A DNA stretch of 64,000 nucleotides from contig CAWFGG010000001.1 of NCBI GenBank assembly GCA_963815325.1, forward strand, positions 248,001 through 312,000, read 5' to 3'. Under the pieces are notes generated by a model. The model saw only the letters and a program-made list of their open reading frames with translations, was not told where the DNA came from and did not search any database. Source of the DNA: JABDII01 sp963815325. GTDB lineage: Bacteria > Gemmatimonadota > Gemmatimonadetes > Gemmatimonadales > GWC2-71-9. Numbering within the stretch: the first letter of the stretch is position 1; every line of letters begins with the position of its first letter. The position numbers and the translations under genes were made by a program. This document shows positions 42,470-51,846 of the stretch, piece by piece.

Positions 42470-43141
42470 TCATACGTACTTCCATACCTCCCCGGGTTGC
42501 ATGGCCTTCACCTCGACGCCGGCAGGGCGGAAGGTTGACGGGTCTTGCTCGATCGGGGGCCAGGTGTTGTAGTGGATGGGGATCGCCACCTTGGGCCGAA
42601 TCAACTCGGCGGCCCGGGCCGCGAGGTCGGGCCCCATGGTGAAGCGGTCGCCGATCGGGATACAGGCAATATCCGGACGATAAATCTCCCCTATGAGCTT
42701 CATGTCGCCGAAGATTGTGGTGTCGCCGCAATGATAGACCGTCACCCCACCCATGTTGATCACCAGGCCGCAGGGCATGCCCATGTAGCGTCCCTCGTAG
42801 GACGAGGAGTGGAATGCCTGGGTGAAGGCGATCCAGCCGAATGGCAGCGCGATCTTGCCGCCCGGGTTGCCCGGCTCGGTGGCACTGACGCCGTGCTCCG
42901 CCACGTAGTTGCAGATCTCGAACGCGGCGATCACGGCGGCCTTGTTGTGCTTGGCCAGGGCGATGGTGTCGCCGAAATGGTCCGCGTGCCCGTGGGTCAG
43001 CGCGATGTGGGTCGGGTGGAGGTCCTTGTGCCCGACCGTGGCCAGCGGGTTGTCGGTGAGGAACGGATCGATGGCAAGGGCGTGGCCCCCGCTCTTCAAT
43101 AGGAAGGCGGAGTGGCCCAGGTAGGTGATGTCGAGAGGCAT
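42470..43141 (-). CDS. Metal-dependent hydrolase, MBL fold (UPF0173 type)
   Basis: A 223-residue metallo-beta-lactamase-fold protein. Motifs: TYLGHSAFLL at the start, LTHGHADHFGD (HxHxDH), later VYHCGDTTIFGDM and IPIHYNTWPP with the final His. The UPF0173 family groups uncharacterised hydrolases with this compact length. ATG 43141 is chosen because homology begins MPLDITYLGHS; the longer frame adds 12 unrelated residues. The substrate is unknown. Confidence 0.9.
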   Translation of the reverse strand: MPLDITYLGHSAFLLKSGGHALAIDPFLTDNPLATVGHKDLHPTHIALTHGHADHFGDTIALAKHNKAAVIAAFEICNYVAEHGVSATEPGNPGGKIALPFGWIAFTQAFHSSSYEGRYMGMPCGLVINMGGVTVYHCGDTTIFGDMKLIGEIYRPDIACIPIGDRFTMGPDLAARAAELIRPKVAIPIHYNTWPPIEQDPSTFRPAGVEVKAMQPGEVWKYV

Positions 43142-43247
43142 GATGAGACTCCCAGTGGCTCGCACGATCGGTACCAAGAGCGGCGGGGCCGCTCCGCGTT
43201 ATCGTTCCATGTATGCGCTCGAGTCCTGAGAATAGCGTGAAACGCCA

Positions 43248-43682
43248 ATGAGAAAAGCGCGTCGCCAGCTCTTTCGTCCGCGCCAGGTCCTGGCGCTAAC
43301 CGGCATGGCCCTCCTGTGCGGGGTGGGCTGCGACATCGAGACCCTGCGGATTCAGGTGTGTCCTGGTAGCCTGGCGGTCTTGGTGACCAGGACGCCCGAT
43401 GCCGAGTTCACCTGGATGGGGGGCTGTGGAGTTGGGGCATTGGAAGTCCGCGAAGTCGGCGCGTACGGCCAAGTCGTGTGGCGGATACAGGACCGCCAGG
43501 CCACGAATCGACTGGTCGCACCGATTCGGTACGGAACGGCCCCCCTGGAATCGAACGTGTTGTTACCACCAGCGCCCCTCGAGCCTGGACGACAGTACCT
43601 TGTGGAGGTGAAGGGTCTCTATCGAATCCAGGGACGAGTGGTGGCGAGCTCGCTCGGAAGCGGCAGATTTGCGGGGCGGTAG
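43248..43682 (+). CDS. Small lipoprotein of unknown function
   Basis: A 144-residue predicted lipoprotein: signal RQVLALTGMALLCGVGC with lipobox GVGC (Cys about residue 28). The mature part is beta-rich with three further Cys or Gly-Cys spots (VCPGSL, GGCGVG) and ends VASSLGSGRFAGR. I recognise no family. It precedes the glycosyltransferase cluster by 90 bp and could be its first gene. Confidence 0.6.
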   Translation: MRKARRQLFRPRQVLALTGMALLCGVGCDIETLRIQVCPGSLAVLVTRTPDAEFTWMGGCGVGALEVREVGAYGQVVWRIQDRQATNRLVAPIRYGTAPLESNVLLPPAPLEPGRQYLVEVKGLYRIQGRVVASSLGSGRFAGR

Positions 43683-43769
43683 GACTCCCAGAGCTGAGTC
43701 GAGCCTGTGCTCTCCAGGAAGGCAGGACCGGATGGCTTTACTGACAGTCAGAATCATGGGCGGCACGGT

Positions 43770-45326
43770 ATGATTGGCGCCTGGTTGACTGCGATGTCGT
43801 CTCAGTCACGGTGGGCCCGGCCCACTTGCGGCGAACTCGTCCTGGGGCTGATCTTGATCCTGGTCACAGTCCCTCCGGTCTTCTCGGCCCTCGCCATCGA
43901 GTACTTCCCCATTCAGATGGACGAGTTGGTTATCGCGTGGACAGCCGAACGCGTGGCTCGGGGTGAGCTGATCTATCGGGATTTCTTCATTCACTACCCA
44001 CCCGTCGGTTTTTACGGCCTGGCTCTGAGCTTCGAACTCCTTGGTCATTCGCTGGCTTCTCTCCGAATCGTTCAGATTATTTCCACGATGACCCTTACGG
44101 GTGTGTCGTACCTGCTGCTTCACCGCCTGGGCGGCCCACGACTGGGTGTTGCGGCGGCGTCCCTGGTGTTCCCCTGGGCCGTATTTTGGTATTGGCCAGT
44201 GCCGTCCATGTATTGGCTGTGCCTGCCGGTCGCCGTCGCGGCCTTGCTGCTGACCGAGCTGGCTTGCGAGGGCGGACGTTCTGGAACCAAAGGCCACCGT
44301 CTGAACACGCCGGCGTTCCTCGCTGGTGTCCTTGCTGGCCTGACCGGGCTGTCGATTCAGCCCCTCGGTTTAGTGACGTGTGCTTGGCTCGTGCTCCGGA
44401 CCGTGACGCCACCAATCCGCCGATCGGTAATCGCCTCCTTGGTCGTCGGCGTTGCGGCTCCGGTGCTTCTCGTTGTGGGTGCCTTCGTGATGAGCGGAAA
44501 TCTCGCGGAAGCCATCGGGGCAACCGTGGTGTACCCGACGCGAGACTACGAGCAAGCAGGAGGATTCAACGACCTCCCACTCGGCACTGCCTTCAGGGCC
44601 TCCCTGGCGAGCGCCTGGGCGCGCGGACCCGTGGCCTTTCTGTTGCACTGGGTCGTGCTGTCACTTCCTCTCGCGGTGGGAACCTTGGCACTCATCCGGA
44701 TCGTGACCCGTCGTCGGCTGACGGACCTGGTCCATCTCCTCATGTTCACCGTCCTCCTCATAGTCTACCTGCGAGGGCGCACGGACTGGGTCCACGCGGT
44801 GGTCTTCTTGGTGTTCGTGATCATCCTCGGGTGGCGTCTGCTGCACGAAGACGGCACGCCCGGGAGGATCAGGCGCCTTGGGTACGGGTGGGTGGGACTT
44901 GCGCTTGGGCTGGGAGTCGCCATGTGGTCTTCGACCTGGCTGGGGCACAAGACCGGCGGGCCGAGCATCAGGATCGACGACATACTTCGGGCGAGGGCTG
45001 AGGCGCTCATGAGCCACGTCCCTGCCGAGTTCCAAGACGCGACCGTGCTCAACCTCCCGTATGGAAGCAGCTTGTATTTCTTTCGAGACGCGAAAGCGCC
45101 GCCCTGGGATTGGGTGTTGCCACCCTCCCAGCGCATTCACAGCGACGCCATCTATACTGGCCTGTCAGAGTGGCTCGAACGCGAGCAAGTCCCTGTCGTC
45201 ATTCTCACTGGGAATCAAGGTCGAAACCTGTGGCTCGAGCCCTCGGCTCTGAGTGCGGCATTGGACCGCTACTACCGCCCGTATGGGAGAGCCGAGTCCG
45301 ATCCCATCGTCTTGCTGCGGCAGTAA
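43770..45326 (+). CDS. Membrane glycosyltransferase, ArnT/PMT-like
   Basis: A 518-residue polytopic protein of the GT-C type. After a short N-terminus it has a transmembrane helix (LVLGLILILVTVPPVFSALAI), then the first periplasmic loop with acidic FPIQMDELVIAWTAERVARGELIYRDFFIHYPP, resembling the catalytic Asp/Glu loop of polyprenyl-phosphate-dependent mannosyl/arabinosyl transferases. About nine to ten further hydrophobic helices follow, then a soluble C-terminal domain. It probably transfers a sugar from a lipid-phosphate donor made by the next gene. ATG 43770 or 43794 are both possible starts. Confidence 0.72.
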   Translation: MIGAWLTAMSSQSRWARPTCGELVLGLILILVTVPPVFSALAIEYFPIQMDELVIAWTAERVARGELIYRDFFIHYPPVGFYGLALSFELLGHSLASLRIVQIISTMTLTGVSYLLLHRLGGPRLGVAAASLVFPWAVFWYWPVPSMYWLCLPVAVAALLLTELACEGGRSGTKGHRLNTPAFLAGVLAGLTGLSIQPLGLVTCAWLVLRTVTPPIRRSVIASLVVGVAAPVLLVVGAFVMSGNLAEAIGATVVYPTRDYEQAGGFNDLPLGTAFRASLASAWARGPVAFLLHWVVLSLPLAVGTLALIRIVTRRRLTDLVHLLMFTVLLIVYLRGRTDWVHAVVFLVFVIILGWRLLHEDGTPGRIRRLGYGWVGLALGLGVAMWSSTWLGHKTGGPSIRIDDILRARAEALMSHVPAEFQDATVLNLPYGSSLYFFRDAKAPPWDWVLPPSQRIHSDAIYTGLSEWLEREQVPVVILTGNQGRNLWLEPSALSAALDRYYRPYGRAESDPIVLLRQ

Positions 45327-45524
45327 TGCGGACCGTTCATGGCCAAACCGCGCCGCTGGAAGCAATCAAACCGCCCCCGTTTACTATCCGTTGCTGGTGG
45401 CGGGCGTATACTAGGAGGCACGAGGCTGTGAAGGTCGTCACGGGGTGCCGCAGCAAGTTCGCATACTCGGGGAATAGATCTGGGTCCTTCAGGCATACGA
45501 CCACCGACACAGGAGCACGATTCT

Positions 45525-46505
45525 ATGGCTGATCCGGCTATCTCGGTTGTCGTTCCTGTCCTCGATGAACAAGAGTCAGTCCCCATATTGCACCGGGAAC
45601 TGACCGCCGTGCTCACCTCCATCGCGCGACCGTACGAGCTCCTATTCATCAACGATGGATCGACCGATAACACGGGCGCTGTCCTCGATTCCATCGCCGA
45701 TGAGGACCCGACCGTCACGGTGATTCACTTCCGCCGCAATTTCGGCCAAACCGCAGCGATGATGGCAGGAATCGACCAGGCACGAGGAGACATCCTCATC
45801 CCGATCGACGGCGACCTCCAGAACGATCCGGCAGACATCCCTCGTCTCCTCGAGCGTCTGGACTCCGGCTTCGACGTCGTGAGTGGGTGGCGCCGTCACC
45901 GTCACGACCATCCAATCTTCCGCATCCTGCCTTCTCGGGTCGCCAATTGGCTGATTAGCCGCATCTCAGGTGTCCGATTGCACGACTATGGCTGTACCCT
46001 CAAGGCCTACCGGCGAGAAGTCGTGACGGGTGTCCGACTATATGGGGAGATGCACCGATTCATCCCCATTTACGCCCATATGCAAGGCGCCCGCCTGACC
46101 GAGATCGATGTCAACCACCGGCCTCGTCGGTTCGGGGGCACCAAGTACGGCATCGGGCGGATCGGCAAGGTGCTGCTCGACCTGTTGCTGGTGAAGTTTC
46201 TCGCCGCCTACGGGGCCAAGCCCATCTACCTGTTCGGCGGGTTCGGATTCATCTGCCTGGTCGCGAGCCTCATCCCGATAGCGCTGAGTGTGTTCTACAA
46301 GCTCATGCCCGAGGGCTCCGGTTGGCACAAGGATCTGGTTGAGACTCCCCTGCCGGCCATCGCAGCCGTGCTCGTCCTGGTAGGATTTCTCGCGTTACTG
46401 CAGGGGCTAGTCGCCGAAATGTTGATGCGCACTTACTTCGAGTCTCAAAACAAGGACACGTACGTGGTCAGGCGGATTCATCGCGGGGACGATTCTGAGC
46501 ACTAA
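45525..46505 (+). CDS. Family 2 glycosyltransferase, polyprenyl-phosphate sugar synthase type
   Basis: A 326-residue DPM1/ArnC-like enzyme that makes a polyprenyl-phosphate-linked sugar from a nucleotide sugar at the inner membrane. GT-A core: SVVVPVLDEQESV, FINDGSTDNT, FRRNFGQTAAMMAGIDQARGD and the DxD-like IDGDLQNDP; acceptor region DYGCTLKAYRREV. Two C-terminal transmembrane helices (residues about 230-255 and 275-305) match the ArnC/GtrB topology. It could supply lipid-linked sugar to the upstream GT-C enzyme. Confidence 0.88.
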   Translation: MADPAISVVVPVLDEQESVPILHRELTAVLTSIARPYELLFINDGSTDNTGAVLDSIADEDPTVTVIHFRRNFGQTAAMMAGIDQARGDILIPIDGDLQNDPADIPRLLERLDSGFDVVSGWRRHRHDHPIFRILPSRVANWLISRISGVRLHDYGCTLKAYRREVVTGVRLYGEMHRFIPIYAHMQGARLTEIDVNHRPRRFGGTKYGIGRIGKVLLDLLLVKFLAAYGAKPIYLFGGFGFICLVASLIPIALSVFYKLMPEGSGWHKDLVETPLPAIAAVLVLVGFLALLQGLVAEMLMRTYFESQNKDTYVVRRIHRGDDSEH

Positions 46506-46526
46506 GGCGAAGCCAAGGCGCTGCCT

Positions 46527-48485
46527 GTGTGCGGCATAGTGGGCTACGTCGGCGCCCCGAACCCCGGGGTGTTGACGGCCATGCGGGATGAGCTCACTCA
46601 CCGGGGTCCCGATGAGTGCGGCAACTTCATCGACGAACGAGTCTCACTCGGCCATCGGCGCCTATCGATCATCGACCTCGAACACGGCCACCAGCCTGCT
46701 ACCAACCGAGACGGAAGTGTGGTGCTGGTGTACAATGGCGAAATCTACAACCATCTGGCGGTGCGCAGCGAACTCGAGACGCGTGGCTACCTGTACGACT
46801 CGCATTGCGACACAGAAAGTGTGATTCACGCGTACGAACAATTTGGCACCGCCTGTGTGGACCACCTCGACGGCATGTTCGCCTTCGTCTTGTTTGATCG
46901 CGTTCGCGGTCTGCTGTTCGGCGCCCGCGATCGCATGGGCAAAAAACCTCTGTACTATATCTCCAAGCCATTTCAGGGAAACGGCCACCGGGTGGAATTC
47001 GCTTTCGCCTCGGAGCTCAAGAGCCTGCGCCAGCATCCGGCGATAGCACCCGAACTAAAGATCTCTGACCCCGCAGTGCTCTCCTTCCTCCTCCATGATT
47101 ATGTGGTCGGTGGGCAGAGCGTGTATCAGAACGTGCGCCGGCTACCTCCTGGACATGCCTTTACGTTCGGCCTACCTGGGTCCGGCCGCGAGGGCTTCCG
47201 CGCATGGCAATACTGGGACATTGATTTCAATCCTGCAGAAGGCGCTGGTCGCACACCCTCGGAACAGGAGGCTAGCGAACGCGTCCGTGCCTTGTTGACC
47301 AACGCCGTCGAAGCTCGGCTCATGTCCGACGTACCACTCGGTGTTCTCTTGTCCGGCGGCCTCGACTCTTCGCTGGTGACATCGCTCATGACCCGGCTGC
47401 GCCCGGCCCACACTGTTAGGACCTTCACCATTGGGTTTCACGAGACCAGCTTCGACGAGTCGCGGCACGCCGCCGAGGTTGCAGCGTACCTTGGCACCGA
47501 CCACCACTGTCGGTGGTTCGCGATTTCCGACGTGCAGGACCAAATGGACAGGCTCATCGACTCGCTAGATGAGCCGTTTGCGGATCCATCGATCCTGCCC
47601 TACTCGATGCTGTGCGAGTTTGCCAGCGAGCATGTGACGGTCGCGATGGGTGGAGATGGTGGCGACGAGTTGTTTGCCGGATACGACCCGTTCCGAGCGA
47701 TCCGCCCTGCCCACGCCTATGCGAAGGCCATTCCCGAGTGGCTCCATCGCGGGGCGATCCTGCCGCTCGCCGGCTTGATTCCTTCATCCGGTCGGAATCT
47801 GTCGCTCAGCTTCAAGGCAGCCCGATTTCTCCGCGGCGTTACCGTCCCTTCGCGTGCGTGGCCACCCGCGTGGATGGCACCGTTCACGATCGCGCAGCTG
47901 CAGCGGCTCGTGCCCGATCTCGCTCGTGACCTCACCGTCGAGGCGGGCTATGCGTCGTTCCTGGCGGAGAGTCGGGGGCTCGAGCACGATGTAGACGTCA
48001 TGCTGTACTTCTATCAGCGCTACTACTTGCCCGACGACATTCTCGTCAAGGCTGACCGGGCCAGTATGTTGCATTCGCTCGAGGTGCGCTCGCCGTTACT
48101 CGATCGTGCCCTGGTCACCTACGTCAATGGCCTGCCACATCGCATGAAGCTGAAGAAGACCACCAAGCACTTGTTGAAGCGCGTGGCGGAGGGGGGCCAC
48201 GGCCAGCCGCCCTTGCTGCCCCGCCGTATCATTCATCGTCGGAAGAAGGGGTTCGGGATCCCGATCGCCCGCTGGATCCGCGAGGGACTGTATGACCTCT
48301 TCCACGAGACCCTGCTGGGAAACTGGCCCTCGTCGCTGGCGATGTTCGATCGGGCCGAAGTCGCGCGCCTACTCGATCGCCACCGGCGCGGCACGGAAGA
48401 CCACTACAAGGAACTCTGGGCTCTTTTTGTGTTGGTCTCCTGGGCACACCGGCACGCGAGGTACACACCGATGGTTGCCGGGTGA
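46527..48485 (+). CDS. asnB: Asparagine synthase (glutamine-hydrolysing) family protein
   Basis: A 652-residue AsnB-type amidotransferase. The GTG start at 46527 is fixed because Cys2 (after processing, MCGIVGYVG) is the glutaminase nucleophile. N-terminal Ntn domain: HRGPDE, HRRLSIIDL, YNGEIYNH. Synthetase domain: ATP loop VLLSGGLDSSLV near residue 275, MGGDGGDELFAGYDPF and KADRASMLHSLEVRSPLLD. In a glycan cluster such proteins often amidate sugar or peptide carboxyls rather than make asparagine. It lies 21 bp after the GT2 gene. Confidence 0.9.
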   Translation: MCGIVGYVGAPNPGVLTAMRDELTHRGPDECGNFIDERVSLGHRRLSIIDLEHGHQPATNRDGSVVLVYNGEIYNHLAVRSELETRGYLYDSHCDTESVIHAYEQFGTACVDHLDGMFAFVLFDRVRGLLFGARDRMGKKPLYYISKPFQGNGHRVEFAFASELKSLRQHPAIAPELKISDPAVLSFLLHDYVVGGQSVYQNVRRLPPGHAFTFGLPGSGREGFRAWQYWDIDFNPAEGAGRTPSEQEASERVRALLTNAVEARLMSDVPLGVLLSGGLDSSLVTSLMTRLRPAHTVRTFTIGFHETSFDESRHAAEVAAYLGTDHHCRWFAISDVQDQMDRLIDSLDEPFADPSILPYSMLCEFASEHVTVAMGGDGGDELFAGYDPFRAIRPAHAYAKAIPEWLHRGAILPLAGLIPSSGRNLSLSFKAARFLRGVTVPSRAWPPAWMAPFTIAQLQRLVPDLARDLTVEAGYASFLAESRGLEHDVDVMLYFYQRYYLPDDILVKADRASMLHSLEVRSPLLDRALVTYVNGLPHRMKLKKTTKHLLKRVAEGGHGQPPLLPRRIIHRRKKGFGIPIARWIREGLYDLFHETLLGNWPSSLAMFDRAEVARLLDRHRRGTEDHYKELWALFVLVSWAHRHARYTPMVAG

Positions 48486-48619
48486 CCGGGCATTCGGAGC
48501 GAGTGCGGTCGAGAGAGAGGTGAGACCCCTGCACCCTAGTCCACCATGTCCGGGGCGCGCTACATTCGGGACCTGCTATTGCGGCCGTTTCCCCCGCGGG
48601 TCGGGTTGGAGAAATTCGC

Positions 48620-49504
48620 ATGGATAAGGCCTCTCAGGCACGTTCTGCCGACGAGCGGACCGCCCACGCTTTTGCCCAGTCGTGGAATACCCTGCCAGAA
48701 GGCTCCGTCTACACCCGAGCGCAGTTTGAAGACTGGATGGCGCCCCTCACCCAATCAGATTTCTCGGGAAAGAGAGTCCTCGAGATGGGGTGCGGGAACG
48801 GCAGCTTGTTGATCTACAGCGCTTCCTGGAACCCCTCGTTTCTGCTGGGCATTGACCTGGGAGAATCCACGCTATCCGCCTCCGCGAATCTCCGGAAGTC
48901 CGGATTCGAGAACTGGAAGATTGAACAGGCGGACATGGTCGGCTTTCGGAGCGATGGCTTCGACTTGGTGTACTGTATCGGAGTACTGCACCATCTCGAA
49001 TCGCCCTTCGAGGGCCTCCGCGCGGTGGTTGCGAACGTCAGAGACGATGGGAAATTCCATTGCTGGGTCTATGCCAAGGAGGGAAACCTCATCGTGCGGC
49101 TCTTCGTCGAGCCTCTCCGCAAGTTGTTTTCGCAATTCCCCTGGTGGTTTACCAAGTATCTGGTCGCGACCCCGCTGGCCCTGCCAGTCTACGCCTACGC
49201 CAAGACCTTACGCGCGCTCCGTTCACTTTCGTTCATCAGGAGATTGCCGCTCGCTGAGTACTGCTTCTGGATCGCTCAGCGCGAGATCGCATTCTTCCGC
49301 CATGTAATATTCGACCAGCTCGTGACGCCCAAGACACACTACCTCGCCCGGCCTGACCTCGAAGCATGGCTCGGACGCCTTCCCGAGATCGACCGCGATT
49401 CCATCTATCTCATCCGGCGGAATGGCAATTCCTGGAAGTTTGGCGGCACAATTCAACGGAGAAGTCCAGCATCGCCGGGCGCGAGCAGCTCGGTCGGGGA
49501 GTAA
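48620..49504 (+). CDS. Class I SAM-dependent methyltransferase
   Basis: A 294-residue methyltransferase. SAM motif I is KRVLEMGCGNGSLLIY, motif II IDLGESTLSASA, then DMVGFRSDGFDLVYCIGVLHHLESP (motif III/IV). An amphipathic insert (LRKLFSQFPWWFTKYLVATPLALPVYAYAKT) may bind membrane or a hydrophobic substrate. It resembles methyltransferases found in surface polysaccharide loci. Substrate unknown. Confidence 0.82.
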   Translation: MDKASQARSADERTAHAFAQSWNTLPEGSVYTRAQFEDWMAPLTQSDFSGKRVLEMGCGNGSLLIYSASWNPSFLLGIDLGESTLSASANLRKSGFENWKIEQADMVGFRSDGFDLVYCIGVLHHLESPFEGLRAVVANVRDDGKFHCWVYAKEGNLIVRLFVEPLRKLFSQFPWWFTKYLVATPLALPVYAYAKTLRALRSLSFIRRLPLAEYCFWIAQREIAFFRHVIFDQLVTPKTHYLARPDLEAWLGRLPEIDRDSIYLIRRNGNSWKFGGTIQRRSPASPGASSSVGE

Positions 49505-49575
49505 CCACCATGCCAGGTACCAATCGTTTTTGATCGGCGGCATGTTGGTGGCAGTGCACGGAGATGCGACCTGAA

Positions 49576-50325
49576 ATGACAACCGAGTTTACCAATGATC
49601 AGTTTGCCAGCAACTACCCGGACGGCGCCGAGCACCACTGGTGGTTCTTGGCGCGAAGTCGCATTATTGCCCGCGCGATTCACGCCTGTGCCGGCGCTGA
49701 CGCTTCCGTTCTCGAGGTAGGATGTGGACGAGGCATTGTCGTCAAGGGCCTGCGCGATGCCGGGATAGATTGTTCCGGCGTGGAGCTCGCCAAGCCCCGG
49801 CCGATCTCTTCTGCCGAAGAACACATTAGGGTGGGGACCGACGCGGTTGCGCTGCCGGGCACAGAGCGGGGGCGCTACGATACAATTCTCCTCCTCGATG
49901 TCATCGAACACCTTCCTGAACCGGCTCCGTTCCTCCAACATCTGGCCGATGCGTTTCCTAACGTCTCTCGAATCATCGTAACCGTTCCAGCTCGCCAGGA
50001 GTTATGGTCAAATTACGATGAGTTTTACGGCCATTTCAGACGATACACGCCTGAAATGCTCGAAACACTCTCGGCCCAGCTCGGGTGGAGTCTCACCCGG
50101 AACAGATACTTCTTCCACTCGGTGTATCTCCCTGCATGGGTCACGGTCAGAGTGAAGAAGAGCAGAGAAACACGCCTCAAGCCGCCACACGGCTCAACGA
50201 GACTGCTTCATAAGCTGATTTCCTACGCTATGATTGTCGACTACACCGTGTTCCCCAAGCGCCTGGCAGGCACGAGCGTTATCGCCTGTTTCCATCTTGC
50301 GGAGGCTCGAGTCGCAAAGCCTTGA
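49576..50325 (+). CDS. Class I SAM-dependent methyltransferase
   Basis: A 249-residue methyltransferase. Motif I is VLEVGCGRGIVVKGLRDAGIDCSGVEL; the acidic LLLDVIEHLPEPAPFLQHL and VTVPARQELWSNYDEFYGHFRRY are typical of glycan-cluster methyltransferases with an HFRRY segment. The starts at 49564 and 49576 are both in frame; 49576 is preferred because GGAG touches the first ATG. It is the last gene of the plus-strand cluster and precedes a gene-poor stretch with tRNA-Cys. Confidence 0.82.
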   Translation: MTTEFTNDQFASNYPDGAEHHWWFLARSRIIARAIHACAGADASVLEVGCGRGIVVKGLRDAGIDCSGVELAKPRPISSAEEHIRVGTDAVALPGTERGRYDTILLLDVIEHLPEPAPFLQHLADAFPNVSRIIVTVPARQELWSNYDEFYGHFRRYTPEMLETLSAQLGWSLTRNRYFFHSVYLPAWVTVRVKKSRETRLKPPHGSTRLLHKLISYAMIVDYTVFPKRLAGTSVIACFHLAEARVAKP

Positions 50326-50618
50326 ATCGCAAGCCGGAAATCCATCCTTGGACTCGCGAATTGAGACTTGCGTGCACTGATCTTGTCGATCGATCCTCGG
50401 CTTGAAGTGAGTCATGAGTCCGAAAATGGAAAGAGACCCACCAACTACACCCCCCTAGGAGCCTGGCTGGCTATCGACGTCGGCCTCGGGCTGCCTGCTG
50501 TGATGGAAAGTAGGGAGGAATAGTTCCAAGCCTTAGGGCTCAGCGAAATTGCAAATGTTGCCAGAAATCTTTCCACCTACAGCCTGAGCGCCGCGGGAGA
50601 CGAGGTCCAAAAAGAACA

Positions 50619-50641
50619 AACCCCCTGCAGAGCAGAGGGTT
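50619..50641 (-). terminator. Terminator-like hairpin after the tRNA remnant
   Basis: Arms AACCCCCTGC (50619-50628) and GCAGAGGGTT (50632-50641) pair with one mismatch around a 3-nt loop. On the minus strand T-rich sequence (TTTGTTCTTTTT) follows. It sits 6 nt past the tRNA-like remnant, the same relation the functional tRNA has to its own hairpin. Confidence 0.5.
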
Positions 50642-50648
50642 ACACACA

Positions 50649-50719
50649 AGGCGCCGGGCGGAGTCGATCCTGAGCAGCGAGTGATCAACGAGCTGCAATG
50701 AACGAGACCGTCCGGCACC
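50649..50719 (-). repeat. tRNA-Cys-like remnant / duplicated tRNA 3' end
   Basis: The 21 bases 50647-50667 are identical to 50760-50780, the 3' end of tRNA-Cys. Reading 71 nt back on the minus strand reaches GGTGCCG (50719-50713), which pairs with the 3' CGGCGCC allowing one wobble, so tRNA length and acceptor stem are kept while the middle has decayed. It could be an attachment-site copy left by an integrated element or a dead tandem tRNA. Confidence 0.55.
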
Positions 50720-50726
50720 ATAGACA

Positions 50727-50756
50727 AACCGGGCCCGCCTAGCGGCGGGCCCGGTT
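50727..50756 (-). terminator. Terminator of tRNA-Cys
   Basis: A perfect 13-bp GC-rich stem (50727-50739 with 50744-50756, 4-nt loop) begins 5 nt past the tRNA 3' end and is followed on the minus strand by TTTGTC. Confidence 0.75.
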
Positions 50757-50761
50757 CGTCA

Positions 50762-50833
<72 letters not shown>

Positions 50834-50876
50834 GGGATGTGGAAACTGGCGCGGGCCCCTACCCGCCGCAAGGGCC

Positions 50877-51823
50877 CTACAACTCCTTGAGGTACCACCG
50901 ATTGCATGACGTGTAGCCGGTGTTCCCCACCTTTCGCTCCTGGGCCCGGAACCCTGCCCGTTCATAGAGCCGCCGGCCTCAACCATGGTATCGGAGGTCT
51001 CGAGATAGCACTGCCGGTAGCCCAGCGCCCGCGCTTGCTCGAGCAAGCGGTCCAGCACCGTACGCCCGAGTCCCAGCCCACGGAGTTCCGGCAGGAAGTA
51101 CATCTTACGAAGCTCCGAGACCGATGCGTCCGCGCCGGCCAGAGGACCGATGCCACCGCCGCCCACCACCCGGCGTCCCCTCGCCACCACCAGATACGCC
51201 GCCCGATCGTCCCGGTAGGCGCTGAACATGTCATCCACCTCCGACCCCTGCCCGGCGCAGGCGCGGTCGGCGATGCCGTACTCGTCCATCACCCCTCGAA
51301 TCAAGCGCCCGAGTGCCGCATTGTCGCTCTGGCGAATGGGCCGGACGGTGTAGTCGCGCCGGGCCCGCGAGCGGGTGAGAGCCCGAGCGTAGAGTTCGAG
51401 CCCTTGGACCACGCGCTCTTGGTCGGCAGGAGCGAGGAGTTCGAGCGCGGCCGCCACCTGTTGGTCGGCCTGCCGGTCGATTAGCGAGACGTTCCGACGA
51501 CCCTTCGCCGTCAGACGGATCGACTTGGCACGCTTGTCGGCAGCCTTGGTGGATACCCCAACCAACCCGCGGCGCCTGAGCCGCCCAACGGTCCGGCTCA
51601 TGGTCGATTTGTCCAATGCCAGGCGCTCGGCCAACGCGGTGATCGTCAGCGTCGAGTCGCCCGCCAACTCGGTGAGCACGTGGCACTCGGACAGCGTCGG
51701 GCCGGGCGATCCGGAGTCCGTAGCAAGGAGCCCCAGCTGTCGCACCATACGGCGCGAAGCCTGACGCAGTTCTCGCACGGGAAGTTGGGCAGACACGGGC
51801 GACGTCACTTGCAAGGGAGCCAC
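50877..51823 (-). pseudogene. MarR regulator fused to GNAT acetyltransferase, frameshifted
   Basis: About 315 residues when joined. N-terminal MarR winged helix: ITALAERLALDKSTMSRTVGRLRRRGLV. C-terminal GNAT domain: YTVRPIRQSDNAALGRLIRGV, RKMYFLPELRGLGLGRTVLDRLLEQARALGYRQCYLET. After LETSDTMVEAG the frame is lost by a one-base deletion at about 50970-50975; the correct continuation (RLYERAGF ... RWYLKEL) ends at TAG 50877, whereas the unshifted frame runs into the tRNA. Such MarR-GNAT fusions are known. GTG 51823 or 51808 starts it; no Shine-Dalgarno is seen and the transcript may be leaderless. Confidence 0.78.
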
Positions 51824-51827
51824 AATA

Positions 51828-51846
51828 TAGTTGTATTATGCAACTA
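51828..51846. promoter_or_regulatory. MarR-type operator
   Basis: Half-sites TAGTTG and CAACTA separated by 7 bp, 19 bp in all. TTGC/GCAA-like dyads of this size are typical for MarR proteins. The site lies a few bases upstream of the MarR-GNAT start and overlaps a TATATT box, consistent with autorepression; it also faces the divergent YpsA-like gene. Confidence 0.6.

Larger units (their letters stand above)
50326..50761. other. Intergenic region with tRNA-like remnant and hairpins
   Basis: About 430 bp with no open frame of note. Its right half holds two hairpins and a duplicated tRNA-Cys 3' end, described separately; the left half (50326-50600) shows nothing I can support. Confidence 0.5.
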
